Shown piece by piece: positions 22,459-34,600 of a stretch of 64,000 bases of DNA (position 1 is its first letter; each line of letters begins with the position of its first letter). The notes under the pieces were generated by a model, which was not told the DNA's origin, ran no database searches, and saw only the letters and a list, made by a program, of their open reading frames with translations. Position numbers and translations under genes: made by a program. The stretch is from Cyprinodon diabolis (Eukaryota > Chordata > Actinopteri > Cyprinodontiformes > Cyprinodontidae). The stretch covers positions 7,799,717 through 7,863,716 of the forward strand of contig CM060080.1 in assembly GCA_030533445.1 (NCBI GenBank), read 5' to 3'.

Positions 22459-23411
22459 ACGGCAAAGTGCCTTTCGTTTTTTTTACATCCACCATCGTTA
22501 TGGAGTTCTTTTGTTTTGTTTCTTGTACCGTCTTATTTCCTGAAGTCAATTAATGTTTTCTTCAGGGTGTCAGAAGGTTAGTGTAACCACATCGAGGCTC
22601 AGATCAAAAACAAAAGTTTCCATCTTTACAATCTTTCTCCAAGTTCTTAGTTTGAAAACATTTCAGAGCAGGAAGGTTTTCTGGCCTCCCTCTGCTGTCG
22701 GTTCCTTCTGGCTTCAGTTTAGGCTGCAGAGCATCAGGAAAACATGACGACTCTTTCCGCTGTGATTGACGAACGGTGATGAGGCTGTTTCCATTTATTC
22801 CGCAGCTGTAGCTTCAGGTGAAACTTCTCTGATTCTTAGCAGTTCTTGGGTTCTGGACCAGCTGGTGACTCCAGCTGGAAGATCTTGTTCTCTACCGCTG
22901 ACACTCATCTGAAAAAGAGCTTTGATTTATTTTTTGTTAAAACTAGACTACGTTTAAAAATTGAAATGTGACATGAGGATCCTGGACTGGTTTTATTCAA
23001 GGCCATTCCCTCTGAGTTAAAACAGGTGTGTTCCTAATCAGAGGGAAATGTCTGAATGGTTTTAATGGCATTGTTGTTTCTGGATGAGCAAAACTGAGAA
23101 CTGGACCCAAACCAGCTAACTGTAAACGTCTGGATCTTTGCATCTTAACCTCTGAGTCCTTTCTTGGTTTTTTTGTTGCTTCTGTCTGTACCTGTTGTTA
23201 TTTGTACAGTGCTGACTTTATACCTTTGCTCTGACTTTAGCATTTAGTTCCTTCCTGTTTATGTTTGTTTTTCTGTTGTTTTTTTTTTTTTTAAATTTGA
23301 TTCTTGCTCTGCATCTTGCCGTCGTGTTTCTGGGTTGGTTTTTAATAGGTTGATCATATTTGGGACAAAGGGCCTGATGAAGTGGTTTTCAGTGGGTGAG
23401 CTCTCTGACTC
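22459..23411 (+). other. g2e3: g2e3 3' UTR and immediate downstream sequence
   Basis: Non-coding sequence after the g2e3 stop, T-rich, with runs of T near 23280-23292. No canonical AATAAA was seen in this interval, so the 3' end of the transcript is not placed. Confidence 0.5.
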
Positions 23412-23414
23412 TCA

Positions 23415-24184
23415 TGCTACGTTCACACCGGACGCGGCAGAAGCAGCGAGTTTACATGCAAAGTCAATGGTTGACGCACATCAAGGCGCAGCAAAAGGTC
23501 CCGCAGCGCGTTTTGAGCAGCAGGCGCAGCGCATCGGGAGCGTTAAGCATCTGACGAGCTGCTGCTTGAGATGGAAAAATTGAACTTTTGCTGCTTGACG
23601 CGCCACATCAACCAATCAGAGAAGCTGATCTGGAAGCTGGCAGCGAGACAGACACAGAGCGCTATGATCACTCCTCTGAAACAGTTTATTGACGCATAAA
23701 TTAACTTAAAATGCAGAAATCTGCCGGCAGAATATGTTCGCTTTTATTATCCTGGTGCCTGCAGTTTAGATTATTTAGATGAAAAACACCTGCCAGCCGC
23801 CGCAGTGAACCGCGAGGAGGCGACCCGGCCAGAGGCTGCTGTTGAAGGGATTCCTACTGACAGCGCACCGCTGGTATGTGGGAGTCTGAGCGGCTCCGAC
23901 AGAACTAATACTGGAAGGCAGGATGATAATCTGGATGAACTGACTGCACTGATTTAAAAACATATTAAAACTACTTTATTCCCACTGATCACAGCAAATA
24001 TAGCTGCAAGGCAGAGAAAGGATAGTGAAGCTCCGCCCAACGCGCGTCAGACACACTTTTGCACCGCGCAGCCAGCGCAGCAAAGCTGCTTCAGCCGCGT
24101 GTCAGAACTAACTGGTACAAGCAGTAAAAAGGAAGCAGCAGACGCGATTTTGCTGCTCTTGCTGCGTCCGGTGTGAACGTAGCA
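23415..24184. mobile_element. Harbinger-like non-autonomous transposon, copy B
   Basis: Flanked by the 3-bp duplication TCA (23412-23414, 24185-24187). Ends TGCTACGTTCACACCGG / CCGGTGTGAACGTAGCA. Homologous to 5177-5970 in the opposite orientation, including the internal CGCGCGTCAGACACACTTTT segment. Confidence 0.77.
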
Positions 24185-24187
24185 TCA

Positions 24188-25860
24188 GACTGCCAGTTTT
24201 TACAGTGGACGTTCACAGCATGAACCTTTTTCGCATATCATGATGCTCCAGCCTCCAAATAGTTTAAATCAGCTTCCCTCTAAATGCTACACATAATGCA
24301 ATTTGGAAAAAGATTTCAAAATTCCATAATTAACTAACTCCAGCAGACTCGGATGGATGTATCAACAACCACCTGGGCTAAAGACTCACTGACAGACAGA
24401 CCAGTTTATTAGACTGAAGGCTCAGCTGTCTGATCCAAGGGTCAGAAGCAAGGGTGTAACTTTGCGATAAACATTGGTGGGGACGCTCTAAGGGTGGTGG
24501 CTGATGGACCTACAGCTGCTCAAGCCGAACGCTTTCAATACGGTTTATATTTTCCAAAAATGAGCTCAAACACATATTTATTGAACGCTTTACTTTTGTT
24601 GAGAGGACAACAGTACCACAATATATTTTTGGTATTTATAGTTATAGACAGATGCCTGCCTTTAGTGCATTGTTTTATAAAGGGCTCAAAAACATTCATA
24701 TATTAAAAATGATGAATAACAGTCGATACCAACATCAATATATCCTGCATCCCTAGTATGGACACAACTTTAACTTCATCCATCCATGCATGGCTTCCCT
24801 TTAAGCTGCATCAGTGATTATCCTCCTTCACAAGCAGCAAAATCTAATTTAGAAATGTGTCCCAAATGTCATTGACAGCCAAAGTCTAGATATTGAACCT
24901 TATATTTCAAAAATCATTTATACACTGATCTTTATTATGTGTGCTTTAATTCTTGCAGGTTTCTTATACTTTTATTTTAAGTCTGTGTCTTGTGAGTCTG
25001 TCTCTGGGTTGGCTGGCGCAGCTATTTCTGAGTCTTATTGAACTACAAAAGACAAAAAGATATGTTGATTTTTATTATAGCATTGCATATTTTTTCTTGT
25101 AAACTTGGGGATACATTTTTGAAAATCCCAGAAAATCTGTTTTACCTTTAAATCAGCAGCTGTCCCTAATTGTGTCTCTGCTCTGCTTAAAAACAAATTT
25201 ATAACCTGTCTACCAATATAATGATGCCGGGGAAAATCATTTTCGGGATCTCTAGAAGCTCTGCAGTCTGATTCTCTGCTCCATATGAAAACAACAGATC
25301 TGTGTTTATTTTAATCTGTAACTGAGTAATGATCCTCTGAGAAGCCCAGCTTTTTAAACTTGTATAAATGTACCTATCTGTTGCCATTTTTAAGCTGGAA
25401 AAAAATCCATATGTGTAACGAACAGATTTTTCGGTGGAATCTCTAATTTTTTTAACCAACTAGTCTCCTAACCTTTACTTAATTATATATCGGAGTAGCT
25501 GCCGGTTAAAATTCACTGAGTGCTGCTGTGAATTTATGTTAAATGGCTTGCCGTATACGGTATCTCTTCTCATCCTCTTAGCGACTCTGTACGCAGTGAA
25601 TAGCGACACCAAATAACTGGTGAAGATTCTCAGTCATCCAGGTCATAGTCATTCCGTAAAAGCTTAAAAAACAAAGTCCAGTGGATTGTTTTTTAAACTT
25701 TTACGAAATGAGCCCAAATAACATTATGTCACAAAGCGCAGGATGTTTCACCGAGAGGTCGACTGGAGATCAGCGGGAGAGAGAGGAGAAAAGACGGACT
25801 AAAAACGCTCTGAACACAGTAGGAAGACTCTGAAGTCAAAGGGAGCATCAAAGATGGAGC
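24188..25860. other. intergenic, mostly unclassified
   Basis: No gene seen. At about 25620-25650 there is a fragment GAAGATTCTCAGTCATCCAG shared with about 60960-60980 and, inverted, with the end of the Penelope-like relic near 43935. The rest shows no clear structure. Confidence 0.5.
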
Positions 25861-25869
25861 AGAAGCTGA

Positions 25870-26425
25870 GGACAGAGAGCTGGTGAAGCGTTTTGTGGCA
25901 TGGTGTGGAAACAATCATCTGATCCTTAGGGTCAACAAAACGACATAATTCGAGATTTCAGAAGAAACGGGAACAAGTTGTGTCCTGTTCACATCCTCGG
26001 AGAAGAAGTCCTTTGGTGTTCACCTGGACAACAAACTGGACTGGAGACACAACTGGGAAGCCGTCTCCAAGAAGGGACAGTCTGCTGTGGAGAGTCTGGT
26101 TATTCCTCCATCATCTTCATCAGAGCTAATGACTGAAAGAAGCTCAAGCAGCTGATAAGATCGGTTGTTCTAGGAACTCCTGCAATCTCTGGAGAGGATT
26201 TCACAAAGAAGGAAAAGGATGATGGCCAACAGTGAGCATCTTATTCAGAAGATCTTTAAACAACTGAGTGTCTTCAGTCAGAGGCTTCTCCAGACCCACT
26301 GTAGGACAGACAGCTGCAGATCCTTCCTGCATACAGCTATCAACACCTGTTTAAAAAAATAACGTGCCAGTTACTGCAATATTTACTCTGCCCCTGGGAT
26401 AAATAAAGTATTTGTAAATTTGAAG
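25870..26425 (+). mobile_element. non-LTR LINE 3' fragment (L2/Rex-like reverse transcriptase C-terminus)
   Basis: Broken reading frames give LVKRFVAWCGNNHLILRVNK, then FGVHLDNKLDWRHNWEAVSK followed by KGQS, and finally RSFLHTAINT. These are hallmark blocks of the region after the RT domain of fish LINEs. In-frame stops show it is dead. The 3' end has GGGATAAATAAAGTATTTGT. The clade is not resolved by eye. Confidence 0.7.
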
Positions 26426-26689
26426 ATGATTTTTTCCCAGCCTTTGGCAGCAGTTCCAGCCTCTTGTCTTTCTAAATTAATCCTCCAGCTTAGTTCACCA
26501 TCTTCAGGCCGCTCTGCTTTGCAGAAAATCTCAGACTCCGTCAGGTGGCGTGGCAGCCGTCTGCAGCTTTGTTCAAATGGCTGCTATGCAGACAGTCAAC
26601 CCCTGGCTAAAATCATGATGCTCCTTCACATCACACACAGACCTTTCTAAGAAGCCCTTTTCTGGCTTCAAAAGACACTAAACTAAAAC

Positions 26690-26985
26690 TATCTGTAACA
26701 GCAGTCAGCTCATGTGTAGGGAATCAGTCCGAACGCCAGTCGGCCTCAGCAGATGGCCGCTCACACTGAGCCTAGTTCTGCTGGAGGTTTCTTCCTGTTC
26801 AAAGGGAGTTTTCCTCTCCACTGTCGCTAAAATCATGCTTGGTGTGAGGGATTGCTAATGAGTCAATGCAATCAACTGGTTTTCCTTAGATAGAAAACTT
26901 TGAATCAATCTGACTGGATGACCTGTAAAGTGCCTTGAGATGACATGATGTGAATTGGCGCTATAGAAATAAATTGAATCTCTCC
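26690..26985 (+). repeat. dispersed repeat family R, + strand copy
   Basis: Contains TCCTCTCCACTGTCGCTAAA, TTAGATAGAAAACTTTGAAT and ends GGCGCTATAGAAATAAATTG. Reverse-complement copies occur at about 29060-30350, 36310-36780, 44590-45090 and 47450-47890. Non-coding. Confidence 0.75.
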
Positions 26986-27104
26986 AGATGTTCAGGTCTG
27001 GACTCTAGCTCCAGGACATTCCAGTTTAGGCTGCGTTCTTTGGGTCATCGTCCTGCTGAAACAAGCCATCATCCCAGTCTGTGGTCTAACGTCTGAACAT
27101 TACT

Positions 27105-27265
27105 TTTAATGTTTATGGATATAGCAGATGCTTTTATCCACAGCGACTTACAATGTAGTAGGCTCTAGTGTGAAGGTTCTTGCCGTAGGTAGCAGCTCAT
27201 TCCCCCTGCAGGGATTCGAACCAGGGCCCCCTGTGTGTAAAGTCAGGTGACATACCACTTGAGTT
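27105..27265 (-). repeat. tRNA-derived SINE fragment, minus strand
   Basis: The minus strand carries a perfect box B, GGTTCGAATCC (complement at 27214-27224), and a box A-like GGTAACTCAAGTGGTATG. The body reads toward CAGCGACTTACAATGTAGTA on the + strand. Confidence 0.6.
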
Positions 27266-27734
27266 ACCCATCATGCTACTGATGTCGGGGATAAGCAGAG
27301 TTGTCTGAGCTTTGTTCGATTTCAGAGTTTCCATCCTCCAAGGACCTGGTCTACCTGGGCTGGGTCCTCCGAGGTCTGTGAAAATAAGGAGACCTGAAGA
27401 GTTTGGCTGTGGATTTAAACAGGTCCAACTTTTCCACCCCCACGCTCTGTCGTCTAGCAACCGTGAGAGTTGACACACAAAGCAAGCAAAGAATGGATGC
27501 CGAACTTATTCAAACTCACTAATCTGGTTGCTAATAAAATGTTCCTGGAGCTTCAGCAGCAGTACTGTCGTCTCAGATATCAGAGTTCTAGTCCCCACAC
27601 TGCAGAGATATTGGAATCTAAGCTTCAATTACAGCCCAACCCATTCACACAGGGGCCGATAAAACCTTTCGATAAACCAAACCCGCCATGTATAGACTTT
27701 GCAAATTTTTATTTTTTTGCACAGCTTTCATGAA

Positions 27735-27985
27735 ATTTCCATTTCTTAAAGTGCAGCAGTGATCAAATGTGAAACGAGGGAGAAAATCATGGTGCAAAAG
27801 AATGTATTGATCTGGAAGTTCAGAGCATTAATATATACGGTGCAATTATGCAGTATTTTGGTTTGGTGTTATCAGTGTGATGCAGAGTCTATGACAGGAT
27901 CTAGAGTTTTCTCAACAGTTCAGCAGGCTGATGCGGTGCGAAAGAAGCTGTTTTGGAACCTGCTGGACCTGCATATCTAACTAAT
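27735..27985. repeat. dispersed repeat with second copy at about 46510-46800
   Basis: Shared order of blocks: AAAGTGCA-CAGTGATCA, ATGGTGCAAAA, TGTGATGCAGAGTCT and GAAGCTGTT. Likely a 3' LINE-type fragment; no coding evidence in either copy. Confidence 0.5.
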
Positions 27986-28579
27986 AACCATTTAAAGACT
28001 ATTTTCATTCATTTCAGATGGAACCAGTGGCTGTTCTAGACCAAATGTAGGAGGGGGCCAGTGTGTTTTCATGGGGGAACAAAATAAAAAACAGCGCAAG
28101 GGATTCAAATATATTAAGAGAGCTGCATGAAGTTAAATTTCTATTCAATTAGGTTTGATTAAAATTGTATGCCTTATTAGGTCAATATACATCCAGAATT
28201 TAGGAATTTTACATACTTTTGACTTAATTTAAGTTAAAATGACCATTTTCTAAAACAAAACGAATTAGAACTCCAGAAAAACTGATAAATGTAGCTGTAA
28301 AAAATTATATATTTTTTTATTTGTTTTGAAAAAAACATCTCAATCCTTTGACTTTCGACTTTGAAAGTCGAAATTCAGACTTTGTATCTAATAATAATGA
28401 CTTTGTATCTAATAATCATGACTTTGTATCTCATAATTATGACTTTCTATGTGGCATTTTTTTTTTTTACTTTCATGTGGCTTAAACGGGCTTCCATACT
28501 TGTCTGCTAAATTGTGTAAAATTAAGGTTTATACGTTTCAATCTGGTTTCCAGGAAAATAAAACGTGTGATACCTCCTT

Positions 28580-28660
28580 CATATCCACTAGTCTCTGATA
28601 TGAACGTCGGACCGCGCGACTGCCACGTCAATGGGTCTGTCATCACTATCAACAGAAAAC
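28580..28660 (+). promoter_or_regulatory. scfd1: scfd1 5' flank / core promoter region with a UPRE-like site
   Basis: This is the region just upstream of the scfd1 ATG. At 28621-28630 it contains TGCCACGTCA, the reverse complement of TGACGTGGCA, which matches the ATF6/XBP1 unfolded-protein-response element (TGACGTGG core). No TATA box is obvious, and there is no CCAAT at the spacing of a full ERSE. The transcription start is not determinable from sequence alone. Confidence 0.45.
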
Positions 28661-31600
28661 ATGGCGACGTCTGTCCGAGAGAAGCAAACAGGTGAGTGAA
28701 AACGCCTAAAGCTTGGCGGGTTTCTGCTGGAATATGGTTCCATCCACAGAGGAGAGCAGAGGCCATCACTGCTGGATGGTTCCGACCGAACCTGGACCGC
28801 TGGTGCAGCCTGTCAGGCTTCAGCAGCCCGCGCGCTTCATAAGCTAGCTGCTCATACCGGTGCTGCGGCTTGAACGAAGCTGCTTCAGTCCATCTGCCGT
28901 TTATATCAGACTGCTGTTGACGAGCGAGTCCACGGGAGTGGACGCGTGTCAGCTGTGGGTGGGTGTCCTGGATGGTCTGGACCTGCAGCTAGGATGGAGT
29001 CCATCCGCCCATTCACCAGCCTTCTCCTCTCTCACCGACTGCCGGTGCTCCATGCTAATGTTCACTTTAGTTTATTTAGTTCTATAGCGCCAATTCACAA
29101 CGCAGGTCATTTTACAGAAATAATTCAACCAGATCATACAGCCAAATTGATTCAAAGTTTTCTATCCAAGGAAAATTAAATTGATTGCATCAACTCGTTG
29201 GCTCTTCAGCAATCCCTCAGTTTCTGATGCATAACCTCTGCAACCGTCAAATCTTTCTCTTTGCGTGACCACGCCCCCCGCGCAGAGGTTCTGCAACCTT
29301 CGTCTCGCATCTCAAAAAAATCCTGACTTCGCATCAGACAGTCGCAAACCCGTGCAGACCTCAAGCTGAAGTGTGCAGACAAAAATCAGCTGTGATTGGT
29401 CCTTGGTATGCCTTCTGGCTGTCTGTGGTTGTCCTTCTCAATTCGGTCCCGTCGCGCGCCATTTTTAAAAACCGAGGAGTAATAGCAACAATGGATAACC
29501 GCGAGGAAAGGTTGATCGAGGAGGTTCGGAACTACAACAACTTGTACAATGGCTCAGAAGAAGTTCTCGCAACCATCTGTCGAAGTTCTTGGGAGTTCTG
29601 CTGTGCGTCCCTAGAAATTCCAGACCAACTGTGCAGAAGCATACCAGCAAAACTGCTTCGCAACTAGACGCAAGTGACATTTGATGTGTGCTGTGCAGAG
29701 GTATAATCCACCCTTAAGTATGCTTGTAGTGACAGTGGAGAGGAAAAAATTATCTTTGAACAGGAACAAATCTTCAGCAGACCAAGGCTCAGTGTGAGCG
29801 GCCATCTGCTGAGGCCAACTGGTGTTCAAGGAGACAGAAGCAGACATAGAAAAAGAAACATAGATAAAAAAGGCAACTGTCAACCAGCTCCACAGGCGGC
29901 CCCTTCCAGGAAACACACAGCCAGGCAGACGGGCTCCAAGCCAGCTCCCATGTCTGAGGATGAAGAGAGCACATCCAGTTAGTCACAGTCAGAGAAACAG
30001 GACTACACTGGAAAACAGGCCAAGCTCCAACAGCTAGAAACAAAGGTGTTGATGGCAGCAGCACAGCTGATATTTCTCTCCAGGATGGAGTCACAGCCAA
30101 ACAGGAACAGACCAGATGAAGCTACTATGAGAAAAAGCAGAGAGAGCAGAACGTTAGAGATTGAACTAACAGATTCTGCAGAGAGGGAGAATAGAGATAG
30201 AATGATGAAATTGGGTCCCTATGTCCTCCAGCAGTCTAAGCCTATAGCAGCATAACTGTAGAGTTAGCTCAAGATAATGTTTGTAGCAGACAGTCAACCC
30301 CTGGCTAAAATCATGATGCTCCTTCACATCACACACAGAGCTTTCTAAAGGGCTGTTTATACTCCCACAGCAGTGTGTCGCAGTGAGCTTGACATTTTTG
30401 ATTTATGCTCAATATTGAATCGTGTTCTGTGCTATACGCTGTGGGTCTAGATACGGCCAAGGCAATGAGGAAGTGGGGACATGACGGCGAAAAAGAGCGG
30501 GGGTCCAGTTAGAAAAAGGGTCCCAGCGTTCTAGCGCACGAGTTGTTTTTCGCCATTTCGGTCATAAAAACAAAACAAGTTGGCCTTCTGTCTGCAGCGC
30601 TGTCTGCGGTCAGTTACAATCTGGGAGAGGTACAGCAGACTGTCTGCGGAGGGGCGGGGACGTCTTTTTGTTCACTGCGACACTTACGCAGACGACCTAG
30701 TTTCGAAGTGTAAATCAGCCTGAAGAAGACTCTTACTGGCTTTAAAAAACACAAAACTAAACTCGAGACTGTCAAGAACAGCAGTCAGCTCAAGTGGAGG
30801 GAAAATATATGGAATCAGTTTGAAAAATGTCGCAAAACCAACATCTGCATCAGATTAGATCTGATCTTTAGTCTGCAGCTAAAAGGGAGAGACACCATGT
30901 AGACTAGCATGAAGCATGGCACAGTCTGGAGGCGTTGCACAGTCTGGAAGCATTGCACAGGCTGGAGGCATTGCACAGGCTGGAGGCGTTGCACAGGCTG
31001 GAGGCGTTGCACCGACTGGTAGCGTTGAACAGGCTTCAGGCGTTGCACAGGCTGCAGGCGTTGCACAGGCTGGAGGCATTGCACAGGCGGGAGGCGTTGC
31101 ACAGTCTGGAGGCGTTGCACAGGCTGGAGGCGTTGCACAGTCTGGAGGCGTTGCACAGGCTGGAGGCATTGCACCGACTGGTAGCGTTGAACAGGCTTCA
31201 GGCGTTGCACAGGCTGCAGGCATTGCACAGGCTGGAGGCGTTGCACAGTCTGGAGGCGTTGCACAGTCTGGAGGCGTTGCACAGTCTGGAGGCGTTGCAC
31301 AGTCTGGAGGCGTTGCACAGGCTGGAGGCGTTGCACCGACTGGTAGCGTTGAACAGGCTGCAGGCGTTGCACAGGCTGCAGGCGTTGCACAGGCTTCAGG
31401 CATTGCACAGGCTTCAGGCGTTGCACAGTCTGGAGGCGTTGCACAGTCTGGAGGCGTTGCACAGTCTGGAGGTGTTGCACAGGCTGGAGGCGTTGCACAT
31501 GCTGGAGGCGTTGCACCGACTGGTAGCGTTGAACAGGCTTCAGGCGTTGCACAGGCTGCAGGCGTTGCACAGTCTGGAGGCGTTGCACAGTCTGGAGGCG

Positions 31601-34600
31601 TTGCACAGTCTGGAGGCGTTGCACAGTCTGGAGGCGTTGCACAGGCTGGAGGCGTTGCACATGCTGGAGGCGTTGCACCGGCTGCAGGCGTTGCACAGGC
31701 TGCAGGCGTTGCACAGTCTGGAGGCGTTGCACAGTCTGGAGGCGTTGCACAGTCTGGAGGCGTTGCACAGTCTGGAGGCGTTGCACAGTCTGGAGGCGTT
31801 GCACAGGCTGGAGGCGTTGCACATGCTGGAGGCGTTGCACCGGCTGCAGGCGTTGCACAGTCTGGAGGCGTTGCACAGTCTGGAGGCGTTGCACCGGCTG
31901 CAGGCGTTGCACAGGCTGCAGGCGTTGCACAGTCTGGAGGCGTTGCACAGTCTGGAGGCGTTGCACCGACTGGTAGCGTTGAACAGGCTTCAGGCGTTGC
32001 ACAGGCTGCAGGCGTTGCACAGGCTGCAGGCGTTGAACAGGCTTCAGGCGTTGCACAGGCTGCAGGCGTTGCACAGGCTGCAGGCGTTGCACAGTCTGGA
32101 GGCGTTGCACAGTCTGGAGGCGTTGCACAGGCTGCAGGCGTTGCACAGGCTGCAGGCGTTGCACAGGCTGCAGGCGTTGCACAGGCTGCAGGCGTTGCAC
32201 AAACTGGTAGCGTTGAACAGGCTTCAGGCGTTGCACAGGCTGCAGGCGTTGCACAGGCTGCAGGCGTTGCACAGGCTGCAGGCGTTGCACAAACTCGAAG
32301 CGTTGCACAAACTCGAAGCGTTGCACAGACTCGAGGGATGACGCTGAAACAAAGGAGGCTTAAAACTGAGGTAAATCATCAGCAAAGATGGACTAAGCAG
32401 AAGCAACATGGAGGGAGGTTTAAAGGAAGACGTATGAGTGTCAAAAACAGGAAATGCACACAACAAAAAAGGAACAAATGGGAAGAAAGCAGAGTCAGTG
32501 TTAGTGACCCAAGTGTTAAAAACCATTTAAAAGAAATTTACAAAGAGGAAAGCCAAATGGACGCCATCTTAAACACAGAGAAGAAGACTGCAGTGGACTA
32601 AGGATGCAAGTAATGACTGTGAATAGTTAATCTGCATTTGCAAAGAAGATGCAGGAACTATTGTTGGAGCCATTCTAATGAGATTTCTAAAAACGACTGG
32701 CTAAAGAAAACCTGCAGATTTCTGCCGTCATTGACGGCGTGGGGCTGCATGTCAGCTGATGGCTCTGGGAGGACGGCTGCCCTTACATCGTCATTAAAGG
32801 AACGTCTTTGTTTTTTACATTTTGGACTCTCTCCTTGACCTGTCAATTGAAAGGATGTTTGGGATGATAAAATTATTTTTTCAAGCTGATAATGCATCTT
32901 ATCATAGTGGAAGAACTGTGGAAATGTCCCTTGAAGAAAATAGGGGTCTGGGAAAAAGTGTTTTTGGAGATATGTTGTGATTTTCAGCTGCCTGATATAA
33001 TATATATCTTTCAGTTTCTAATGAGGGAAAATGGGCTCCCTCTGACCGCCACGCTGGTAGATGGCGCTGTGGAGCCCTTTTGCTGTGCAGCGCAGCGCCG
33101 TATCTGTAGATCTGGCAGTCATAGTGGACTGACTCAAACCCCAAAACATCATGGATACCAAAATAACTAAATGATCAATATATTCTGATGAACATATACA
33201 GAACTTGCTTTTTTATCTATACCTTTCATTTTGATAGCTGATAAGAACATCGCAAAAATATATAGGGATATTGATCTAGACTGGAGGTCTTCAACAGGGG
33301 GTCCGCGACCCCTAAGGGGTCCACGGAGGTACTGCATGGGGGTTGCGAAAGTTTTGGTTGATTAGACTTTTTTTTTTTTTATATTCCTCTACTACAATTT
33401 TTTCCACTAACTGAAATGTCTTTAAATCCACATTAACATGAGTTCAACAGACTGTAGTAAACAGATAAATGGAGGCAGAAGATGTCTTTCAGTCATCAAT
33501 GCACACATTCAGCGACACACAGGAGCTCTTTCAAGCTGGGCACCGTTTCATTCACAACACCTGTCCCATATACCAGGAATCTGAATCAGTAAGACTTTAA
33601 TAATCACAGGGAGAAATTACTTTAGTTACATTACTCCATCTGTAATAGAGCGACTATAGGACCAGTTTGATAGAACAGTTCTATACAATATATATAATTA
33701 GGGGGTCCCTGCTCTATCTCCCCATCTGTTAAGGGGTCCTTGGCCTGGAAAACATTGAAGACCCCTGATCTAAACAATAAAAGTTGTATTAGTCTTGTAT
33801 AAGACTAATATATAATTTTTTAATTCATTGAGTCAGAAAGGTCTAGTTGAAAACCATTCGTGCCCTTTCCATTGATTAATAAACCCCCCATTATTAAATG
33901 TCAAAACACTGATTCTGATTCCAGACCAGTCTGTTTATGTTTCCTTTGGTTTTCTAATATTTTCTTCTCGGTTTTGAGTTCCAGAACTGTAAGGTTGGAG
34001 GGTCTCATTGCCATCACCCTAATCTTTAGCTTCCTCCACAGGATGAGTCAGATTGAAGGTGTGAGTGGCTGGGCTCCAAACGAATCACAACAGATTTACA
34101 CTCCCACTCTTGAAGTTGTCGTTCAAAACCCACCTCAGACTTTTGAAAGTGTCAATAAAATAGAAGTATTTTTGCTAATGTGACTAATTTGTATTTGTTT
34201 GCCCTAGTAAAAATAGAGATTGGATAAAAACGCTGCAAAATTAGATTGGTTGGTTTAAACGAAAGATTGGTTAAACACATAACTTCCAACCGGATTAAAA
34301 CCAAAAACTGTGGAAAAACTATTATGTTTGAATTAGTGTTGCACCAATGCCATTTTTTGGCCCCGATACCTGGCTGTGTATTATCGGCCGATACCGATAC
34401 CACACCAATGCCATCTGTTTAAAATTGATGTGTGTGTATATATGAAGAACTGCATACTACTTGGATGTAAAATAATCGCCATCATGGCTTTATCAAGCTG
34501 CTGCCTACCTTTGTGAAGCAGGAAAAAGACTAAAACAAAGTAATTCTAGTAGAACTTTTTATTGCCTACCTGGAATGGGTGACAATAGTTGAATAAACTT

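Noticed and set aside
30815..32326. 503-codon minus-strand open frame (VQRLQP repeats) as a protein
   Set aside because: It is the complement of the 18-bp minisatellite; all frames without stops in the unit stay open, so length is no evidence for coding.
30916..32340. CRISPR-like array
   Set aside because: The units are contiguous 18-mers with no unique spacers, and the host is a vertebrate.
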